This document shows, in pieces, positions 58,684-64,000 of a DNA stretch of 64,000 bases (positions are counted from its first letter, which is position 1; every line of letters starts with the position of its first letter). Below the pieces are notes generated by a model that was not told the origin of the DNA, ran no database searches, and was given only the letters and a program-made list of their open reading frames with translations. The position numbers and the translations under genes are program-made. The stretch is from Oscillospiraceae bacterium (GTDB lineage Bacteria; Bacillota; Clostridia; Oscillospirales; CAG-272): positions 25,265-89,264 of the forward strand of contig SVRQ01000006.1 in NCBI GenBank assembly GCA_015064725.1. The letters are read 5' to 3'.

Positions 58684-59199
58684 TTACAGAAGCCTTTCTT
58701 TCTTTTGGTTATAAAAGCTTTGTATTGCGGATTCGGATGCGTGAGCGTGGCATATGGCGAGCGCAAGAGCATCCGCAGTATCGTCCAGTCTTGGCACTTT
58801 ATCAAGATGCAAAAACATCTTGACCATCTCCATCACCTGCTTTTTCTCCGCCCTGCCGTAGCCCACAACGGACTGTTTTACCTGAAGCGGAGTGTATTCA
58901 AAAAATTCTATATTCTTTTTCATCGCGGCAAGGAGTATCACTCCGCGCGCTTCCGCCACGGCAATGGCGGTCTTTTGGTTCGTATTAAAAAACAATTCCT
59001 CGCACGCCATACAATCGGGCTTATACGTGTCTATAAGCTCGCATATATCGTCATACACCATCTCAATTCGTTTTTCAACGGGGATACCCGTCGGCGTGCG
59101 CGAAGCACCCATAGAAACAAGGCGGAATTGACCGCGCTGTGCATCTATTACGCCATATCCGACTATGGCGATTCCGGGGTCGATACCGAGTATGCGCAT
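58684..59199 (-). CDS. ruvC: Holliday junction endonuclease RuvC
   Basis: This resolvase cuts four-way junctions. The protein (171 residues from the ATG at 59199) starts MRILGIDPGIAIVGYGVID with the first acid at D7, then CEELFFNTNQKTA and DDTADALALAICH. An adjacent ATG at 59202 is possible, but AGGGGTGG lies only two bases before it and five before 59199. The start overlaps the stop of the upstream gene. Confidence 0.95.
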   Translation of the reverse strand: MRILGIDPGIAIVGYGVIDAQRGQFRLVSMGASRTPTGIPVEKRIEMVYDDICELIDTYKPDCMACEELFFNTNQKTAIAVAEARGVILLAAMKKNIEFFEYTPLQVKQSVVGYGRAEKKQVMEMVKMFLHLDKVPRLDDTADALALAICHAHASESAIQSFYNQKKERLL

Positions 59200-60206
59200 C
59201 ATTCCACCCCTATCTCAGTATAAAGTCCGACAGGGGAAAATTGAGGATACTCCAAAAACAGATAGCAGAAAAATCCTCCTATCTGTGCTCCGTCCGTTCC
59301 GAATATGATCCCGAAAGAATTGTCTCTTCCGCCGCCGGAAAGAGGCAGCGAGTATATTTTGCATACCCTTACGCCGAAGTAGTTCGCCGCAAGGATTATA
59401 TTGTAAAGCTCACTCGGCTCGGAAAAGGTTATCCTGCATTCAAATATCCTTGTTCCGAAAGCCTCTATTATTTCAAAGTTTTTATAGACGAGAGCAAATT
59501 TCGTGCTGCTTTCGCCGTCATCGGAAATGACGTCCGCGCAAAGCACGATTGAAAGAGCATATTTTTCTATCAGCCTGTGAAAGCTGTTGAGTCTGCCATC
59601 GATGGAATTTTCAACGGGAATTATCGCGTAAGTGGACTCCCCCGCAGCAACAGCCTCAAGAGCACTCTTAAAATCTTCCTCGTATTCCGCAAGCACCCCG
59701 GGAACAAATCTTGCAAAGGCCTCGAAAGCCCTGCCGGATTGATTGCCGCGCAAAAATGAAACCTTTTTATCCTTCGCGCCCGAAGGAATCTCGCGTTCGT
59801 TTTCCGTTATCCAACGCACAGCATCGTTTTCGTCGTAATCGCCGCCGTCACAGGATGCAATGCCCTTGCAAAGGCAGAGCCTGCCAAGAATATCGGAACA
59901 ATCGGAAAGGCACTCTGCGCTTTCCATATTCACGTTGCCGAAATAGCGGGAAAAATCCGGGGCATTTCCCTTCCCCTCGGCGTAAATTTCCGATGCCGCA
60001 TAAAGATGGGATACTGCATCCATAATATCGCCCGAGCCGTAGCTCTCTTTTATTGCTCCCGCGATCATTTTCGCACGCTCGTAAAGATGCGCGAATTTAC
60101 GCTCGCAGACAGATGCCTCGGCGCGGAATACGTCTTCGAGATTTTTGGATATGACCGCATCGGCATTTTCAAAAATGCCGTTCTGCACCGAGGTATCGTT
60201 TTTCAT
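59199..60206 (-). CDS. Degenerate prephenate-dehydratase/ACT-like protein
   Basis: This 335-residue protein resembles a P-protein that has lost function. Residues 147-224 match lobe 1 of prephenate dehydratase (VSFLRGNQSGRAFEAF, then AAGESTYAIIPVENSIDG). The text then jumps to STKFALVYK (234-242), which corresponds to the end of the domain (TRF in active enzymes), so the ~70-residue second lobe is missing and the key Arg is Lys. Residues 256-332 look like an ACT domain (ITFSEPSELYNIILAANYFGV; YSLP in place of ESRP). Residues 25-75 are helical and faintly chorismate-mutase-like. I start it at the ATG at 60206 (GGAGGG upstream). Confidence 0.7.
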   Translation of the reverse strand: MKNDTSVQNGIFENADAVISKNLEDVFRAEASVCERKFAHLYERAKMIAGAIKESYGSGDIMDAVSHLYAASEIYAEGKGNAPDFSRYFGNVNMESAECLSDCSDILGRLCLCKGIASCDGGDYDENDAVRWITENEREIPSGAKDKKVSFLRGNQSGRAFEAFARFVPGVLAEYEEDFKSALEAVAAGESTYAIIPVENSIDGRLNSFHRLIEKYALSIVLCADVISDDGESSTKFALVYKNFEIIEAFGTRIFECRITFSEPSELYNIILAANYFGVRVCKIYSLPLSGGGRDNSFGIIFGTDGAQIGGFFCYLFLEYPQFSPVGLYTEIGVE

Positions 60207-60221
60207 TTTGCCCTCCAAGGT

Positions 60222-61088
60222 TTAGTCCATTACAAGCTTGAGGCTTATATCCATCGCGTGAACGCTGTGTGTAAGAGAGCCCACGCTTATAATATCAACG
60301 CCCGTGTTTGCAACAGCGCGAAGCTCATCCGCCGTTTTGTCACCCATATTTCCGCTTGCCTCCGTAATTGCTTTACCGCCGACGATCTGCACGGCGCGTG
60401 CCATATCGGGAACGGACATATTGTCAAGCATAATAATGTCCGCACCGGCCGCAAGAGCTTCTTCAAGCTGCGGGAAGGTTTCTATTTCAACTTCTATTTT
60501 TATCGTATGGGGCACGTTCTTCTTTGCCGCCGCAACCGCATTCGTAATGGAGCCGGAGGCAACGATGTGGTTGTCTTTTATAAGAACTCCGTCCGCAAGG
60601 TTGAAGCGGTGGTTCGTGCCGCCGCCGACACGCACCGCATATTTTTCAAGTATGCGAAGACCGGGAGTCGCCTTGCGGGTATCAACGATTTTTGCATTCG
60701 TTCCCTCAACTGCCGCAACCGTCTTTTTCGTCATAGTCGCAATTCCGGAAAGGTGCTGCAGGAGGTTAAGACCAACGCGCTCGCCCGTAAGGATATTTCT
60801 TGCATTACCGCTTACTTCCGCGATCACCTCGCCCTTTTCAACGTAGTCGCCGTCCGTTTTAAGGGGCTTGAACTCAACGTCGCCGCCAACGAGGTCAAAA
60901 ACTCTGTCACATATGAAAAGGCCGCAGATCACGCCGCTTTCCTTGGCAATATATCTGCCGTGTGCGCGTCTGTTTGCGGGAACTGTGGAGCGCGTCGTGA
61001 TATCGCCGCAGCCCACGTCCTCCTTGAGTGCGCGGGAAAGTATATCGTCAACCTCGGGCATATAAAGATCAAATTCGTTGTTTTTCAT
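60222..61088 (-). CDS. nadC: Quinolinate phosphoribosyltransferase (nicotinate-nucleotide pyrophosphorylase)
   Basis: This enzyme makes nicotinate mononucleotide from quinolinate in de novo NAD synthesis. The protein (288 residues from the ATG at 61088) has EDVGCGDITTRSTVP, LNLLQHLSGIAT, DTRKATPGLR, VGGGTNHRFNLADGVLIKDNH and a C-terminal barrel ending SVGSLTHS. The in-frame TTG at 61097 is too close to GGAGG to be the start. It nearly overlaps the nadB stop. Confidence 0.96.
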   Translation of the reverse strand: MKNNEFDLYMPEVDDILSRALKEDVGCGDITTRSTVPANRRAHGRYIAKESGVICGLFICDRVFDLVGGDVEFKPLKTDGDYVEKGEVIAEVSGNARNILTGERVGLNLLQHLSGIATMTKKTVAAVEGTNAKIVDTRKATPGLRILEKYAVRVGGGTNHRFNLADGVLIKDNHIVASGSITNAVAAAKKNVPHTIKIEVEIETFPQLEEALAAGADIIMLDNMSVPDMARAVQIVGGKAITEASGNMGDKTADELRAVANTGVDIISVGSLTHSVHAMDISLKLVMD

Positions 61089-61093
61089 AGTTA

Positions 61094-62635
61094 TCAATCC
61101 TCCACTACGTAATGTGCGCCTATACTTTCTTTTCTGGCGATGGCACCGTCGATGATCATCTTCGCGCAGGAAATCATATTATAGTAGCAAAAATCTGTTT
61201 CTTTTGTAAGACTATAGTTCTGTGCTTCAAGGAAAAGTCCGTCTATTATGCGTTTGCCCTCTGCCATAGTTTTGGGTGTGCGCACTGGTCCTGCGTATTT
61301 TGTAACGATCGCGCGCAAAGCTTCGATCTTTTCTCTCATTTCAGCCTCGGGCACATTCGTTTTTTCCGCACTGCAATCGCAAAGTACAAGGTCGTCCTTG
61401 GGTGCGCGGAAATTCTTTTTAACGTGTTCTGCCGCACGTCTGCCGAACACAAGACATTCGAGCATAGAGTTGCTTGCAAGTCTGTTCGCACCGTGAACGC
61501 CCGTAGAGGAGCATTCGCCGCAAGCGTAAAGACCCTTTACGTTCGTTTGCGCTTCAAGATCCGTTTTGATACCGCCCATAAGATAATGCTGGGAGGGGCG
61601 GATCGGTATCCACGCGCTCGGCACGTCAACGCCTCTCTTCTGGCATTCGCTGTATATCGTCGGGAAGCGTCTTTCAAAAAACTCGGGACTCATAGAGGAA
61701 ACGTCAAGGAACATCTTGTCCTCTCCCGTTCTGTTCATTTCTTTTATTATCTCTCGCGTAACTATATCTCGCGGTGCAAGATCCGCAAGAGGGTGCTTAC
61801 CCTGCATAAACGCCTCGCCCTTGCTGTTGCGAAGGATACCGCCCTCGCCGCGCACCGCCTCCGAAATAAGAAAGGCGCGCTTGGATACCCAATTATCCGT
61901 TGCAAGAGTCGTGGGGTGGAACTGTACAAGCTCCATACCGAATATTTCCGCGCCCGCACGTTCTGCCGCCGCAATACCGTCGCCAACAGCCCCTTCGGGG
62001 TTCGTTGTCGTAGCGTAAAGGAAGCCGGAGCCGCCCGTTGCGAGGATGACGTTGGAGCAGATGACGACCTTGGGCTCTCCATCGGAGATGATAGCGCCGC
62101 AAACGCCGTCATCATCCGTGAGTATATCAACAAGATAAGTATCGAAAAGACAGTCTATATTCTTTCTTGCAAGAGCGATCTCGCCCAAGCGTCTCGTTGT
62201 TTCCCTGCCCGTAGCATCGCCGCCGCAATGCACGATCCTTCGGCAGCTGTGTCCGCCCTCGCGCGTGATAAGAAGCTCGCCGTCCTCGTTTCTGTCAAAG
62301 GGAACGCTCAGCTCACGGAGCGCGCGGATGTCGCTCGGTCCTTCTTCAACGAGCGTTGTAACAGCGTCCAGGTCGCAAAGGCCCGCACCCGCCTTGAGCG
62401 TGTCCTCTATGTGGGATTCAAAAACGTCGTCTGGCGCAATAACGGAGGCAATACCGCCCTGTGCAAGCCAGGAGTTGGATTTTTCTATAGACGCCTTGGT
62501 AACTACCATGACCTTCATCGATGTATCAAGGTTAAAAGCGGCGTACAGACCCGCAATACCGGAGCCGACGATAAGCACGTCGGTCTTTATCTTGGGCAGA
62601 TTATTCAAATTTTCGTTCAAAAGATAGCGTTTCAT
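61094..62635 (-). CDS. nadB: L-aspartate oxidase
   Basis: This flavoprotein oxidises aspartate to iminoaspartate, the first step to quinolinate; in anaerobes fumarate is the likely electron acceptor. The 513-residue protein has VLIVGSGIAGLYAAF, SNSWLAQGGIASV, GGHSCRRIVHCGGDATG, HPTTLA, and GECSSTGVHGANRLASNS. The partner quinolinate synthase gene nadA is not adjacent. It is the first gene of a long minus-strand run. Confidence 0.96.
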   Translation of the reverse strand: MKRYLLNENLNNLPKIKTDVLIVGSGIAGLYAAFNLDTSMKVMVVTKASIEKSNSWLAQGGIASVIAPDDVFESHIEDTLKAGAGLCDLDAVTTLVEEGPSDIRALRELSVPFDRNEDGELLITREGGHSCRRIVHCGGDATGRETTRRLGEIALARKNIDCLFDTYLVDILTDDDGVCGAIISDGEPKVVICSNVILATGGSGFLYATTTNPEGAVGDGIAAAERAGAEIFGMELVQFHPTTLATDNWVSKRAFLISEAVRGEGGILRNSKGEAFMQGKHPLADLAPRDIVTREIIKEMNRTGEDKMFLDVSSMSPEFFERRFPTIYSECQKRGVDVPSAWIPIRPSQHYLMGGIKTDLEAQTNVKGLYACGECSSTGVHGANRLASNSMLECLVFGRRAAEHVKKNFRAPKDDLVLCDCSAEKTNVPEAEMREKIEALRAIVTKYAGPVRTPKTMAEGKRIIDGLFLEAQNYSLTKETDFCYYNMISCAKMIIDGAIARKESIGAHYVVED

Positions 62636-62693
62636 TGTATTCCTTCCTTTTCAAGCCAAACGGCATATAAGAACTAAAATATATATTAAATAT

Positions 62694-62722
62694 ATAATAC
62701 CATAAAACATTATATCTTTCAA
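62694..62722 (-). promoter_or_regulatory. Promoter for nadB and downstream genes
   Basis: On minus, TTGAAA (62722-62717) and TATTAT (62699-62694) with a 17-base spacer. An AT-rich near-palindrome (about 62679-62697) overlaps the -10. Confidence 0.75.
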
Positions 62723-62782
62723 TAGATTTGCTGCCTTTTTTTCGCAATTTCAAATTCATTTTTGCCCTGTTCTATTTTTTTG

Positions 62783-62811
62783 TTTACTTTTTCAAAAAAA
62801 TGTTGTATTAT
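62783..62811 (+). promoter_or_regulatory. Candidate promoter for dus
   Basis: TTTACT (62783-62788) and TATTAT (62806-62811) with a 17-base spacer, 34 bases upstream of the dus start. Confidence 0.5.
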
Positions 62812-62844
62812 ATTGTATCATAAGAACGTAAAGGAGCAGGCATT

Positions 62845-63849
62845 ATGCAGGATAATCAAAAAAACAAGGATCTTTTCGGCAAGGTCATACTTGCGCCTAT
62901 GGCAGGAGAGGGAGATTACGCCTTTCGCGCCTCCTGCAAAAGATTCGGCGCAGACTACCTTGTTTCGGAAATGATCTCGGCAAAAGCTATATGCTATAAC
63001 GACAAGAAAACTCCCCTGCTTGCCAAAATAAGAGCCGAAGAAATGCCGATCGCTCTGCAGATATTCGGAAGCGAGCCCGAATTTATGGCAAAAGCATCAG
63101 ATTTTCTGATAAACGAATCCATAAAAGCAGGCACCCCCTGCGCCGCTATAGATATAAATATGGGGTGTCCCGTACAAAAAGTCGTAAAAAACGGCGAGGG
63201 GAGCGCACTTATGAAAAACCCCGAGCTTGCAGGCAAGATAATAAAAGCCGTAAAGGAAGCATGCGGTCAGCTCCCCGTAACGGTAAAGATGCGTTTGGGC
63301 TGGGACGCTTCTTCCGTAAACGTCGTTGATATGGCTAAGACAGCGGAGGAAAACGGTGCTTCCGCCGTGTGCGTCCACGCACGCACGCGCGAGCAATTTT
63401 ACACACCCGGTGTGGATATTTCATATATCAAAAAGGTGAAAGAAGCTCTTTCTGTTCCCGTTATCGGAAACGGCGATATCTTCTGCGCGGATGATGCGCT
63501 TAATATGTTCGGCGCGACAGGCTGCGATGCTGTTGCAATAGCGCGCGGAGCTCTCGGAAATCCTTACATCTTCGCACAGATAAAAGCCTCACTCGAAGGA
63601 AAAGAATACACTCCCCCAACCCCGCGAGAGCGCATTGAAGAAGCCCTGCGCGAAACCGCACTTCGCATAGAGGATAAAGGAGAATATGCGGGAATACGCG
63701 AAAGCCGCGTGCATCTCGCCCACTTCACAAAATCTCTGCGCGGCTCTGCCGCGATACGCGGAAAGATCAATTTTATAGACTCCTTTGAGGAACTGAAAGA
63801 AGTTTTATATTCATACATTGAGGACATAGAAAACGCCGAAATTGCATAA
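62845..63849 (+). CDS. dus: tRNA dihydrouridine synthase
   Basis: This FMN enzyme reduces uridines in tRNA D loops. The 334-residue protein starts with LAPMAGEGDYAFRASCKRFG, then MISAKA, the catalytic cysteine C108 in INMGCPVQKVV, KMRLGW, HARTREQFY and IGNGDIF. It is DusB-like in length. AAAGGAG precedes the ATG. No terminator is visible before the IS element that begins 26 bases after its stop, so transcripts may enter the IS. Confidence 0.95.
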   Translation: MQDNQKNKDLFGKVILAPMAGEGDYAFRASCKRFGADYLVSEMISAKAICYNDKKTPLLAKIRAEEMPIALQIFGSEPEFMAKASDFLINESIKAGTPCAAIDINMGCPVQKVVKNGEGSALMKNPELAGKIIKAVKEACGQLPVTVKMRLGWDASSVNVVDMAKTAEENGASAVCVHARTREQFYTPGVDISYIKKVKEALSVPVIGNGDIFCADDALNMFGATGCDAVAIARGALGNPYIFAQIKASLEGKEYTPPTPRERIEEALRETALRIEDKGEYAGIRESRVHLAHFTKSLRGSAAIRGKINFIDSFEELKEVLYSYIEDIENAEIA

Positions 63850-63881
63850 ATATACAAAAAAAATCACCCTGTAAATGATAT

Positions 63882-63913
63882 GCACCCCAAAAGTTAGACG
63901 CTTTTGGAGGTGC
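63882..63913 (+). promoter_or_regulatory. Hairpin burying the transposase ribosome binding site
   Basis: GCACCCCAAAAG (63882-63893) pairs with CTTTTGGAGGTGC (63901-63913), 12 base pairs with one bulged A (63908) and a seven-base loop. The GGAGG site (63906-63910) is wholly inside the stem. Confidence 0.7.
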
Positions 63914-63921
63914 ATATTTTT

Positions 63922-64000
63922 ATGGGTAAAACAGGACGAGAAAACAGGAGATACTCGACAGAATTTAAGATGTGTGTTATAATGGACATGCGAGAACACA
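63922..64000 (+). CDS. IS3-like transposase OrfA, N-terminal fragment
   Basis: Twenty-six residues are visible, beginning MGKTGRENRRYSTEFKMCVI, before the window ends. The YSTEFK motif is the usual start of IS3-family OrfA helix-turn-helix proteins, which bind the IS ends. The ATG at 63922 lies 11 bases after GGAGG. It is cut by the window edge, not by mutation as far as seen. Confidence 0.65.
   Translation, partial: MGKTGRENRRYSTEFKMCVIMDMREH

Larger units (their letters stand above)
63876..64000 (+). mobile_element. Left end of an IS3-family-like insertion sequence (truncated by window)
   Basis: The sequence TGATATGCACCCCAAAAGTTAGAC at about 63876-63899 (written here as TGATATGCACCCC then AAAAGTTAGAC) has the TG start and CCCCAAAAGTTAGAC core seen at ends of IS3-family (IS150-like) elements. 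An open reading frame with a strong GGAGG starts right behind it. The other end and any target duplication are outside the window. Confidence 0.7.

Noticed and set aside
61112..62677. Long plus-strand open frame (521 codons) opposite nadB
   Set aside because: A shadow of nadB; the protein is Arg/Cys/His-rich and unlike any family, and nadB is certain.
63843..63880. Target-site duplication flanking the IS element
   Set aside because: Only one end is in the window, so no duplication can be shown.

Overview
The window looks like chromosomal DNA of an anaerobic, endospore-forming member of the Clostridia, probably an Oscillospirales-like gut lineage. The evidence is a spoIIGA-sigE pair, acetate kinase next to tmcAL, an IspH-ribosomal protein S1 fusion in a cmk-plsC operon, a sodium-pumping biotin decarboxylase operon, a miaB-mutS-mutL operon and ylxM-ffh-rpsP-khpA. 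Genes are densely packed on both strands and GC looks intermediate, with a few AT-rich accessory genes. I see no prophage, integrative element or CRISPR array. One IS3-like element begins at the right edge.

Layout. 1-6671 (minus): ksgA, murD, a PLP lyase-like gene, spoIIGA, sigE, rpmE and the 5' part of hflX. 6700-6979: a promoter and two tRNA genes (Thr-CGU, Gly-CCC), each followed by a terminator hairpin. 7072-8932: an orphan membrane protein. 8979-9503 (minus): a ferritin-like protein whose promoter shares its -35 with the divergent operon 9619-16801 (abcF, FAD oxidoreductase, DUF4253 gene, cmk, plsC, ispH-rpsA). 16832-19010 (minus): dapA and tmcAL. 19058-20421: ackA. 20512-26552: the decarboxylase operon, with two different carboxyltransferases, a delta/OadG-like anchor, one biotin carrier, the OadB sodium pump and a cryptic PAS/kinase-like protein. 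26589-33158 (minus): an ECF sigma factor with a very long C-terminal extension, a phosphoesterase, a GH78 glycosidase and tgt. 33178-39390 (minus): mutL, mutS, miaB. 39426-39999 (minus): a DUF2812-like gene. 40082-42488: ylxM, ffh, rpsP, khpA. 42488-45068 (minus): a CmpB-like membrane protein, a GT4 glycosyltransferase and a divergent PAP2 protein. 45071-47492 (minus): a polar amino-acid ABC transporter. 47531-48292 (minus): a TPR protein. 48311-62722 (minus): a ClpE-like unfoldase below a run of closely packed genes (nadB, nadC, a degenerate prephenate-dehydratase-like gene, ruvC, ruvA, ruvB, a methyltransferase, ecfA1, ecfA2, ecfT, truA, DUF5711, cvpA). 62783-63849: a dus gene. 63876-64000: the IS3-like left end.

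How the parts fit together. Energy metabolism is represented by acetate kinase (ATP from acetyl phosphate) and a membrane decarboxylase that should turn carboxybiotin decarboxylation into a sodium gradient. Housekeeping blocks cover translation and tRNA modification (tgt, miaB, truA, dus, tmcAL, ksgA, S1, S16, L31, Ffh), mismatch repair and Holliday-junction resolution, NAD and lysine/cell-wall precursor synthesis, and early mother-cell sporulation control.

The most unusual items are: the two-carboxyltransferase decarboxylase operon with its divergent first subunit; the PheA/P-protein-like gene that appears to have lost one lobe of its catalytic domain; the ECF sigma factor with an extension of about 380 residues; the compositional island inside the ispH domain; and the IS left end whose hairpin buries the transposase ribosome binding site.
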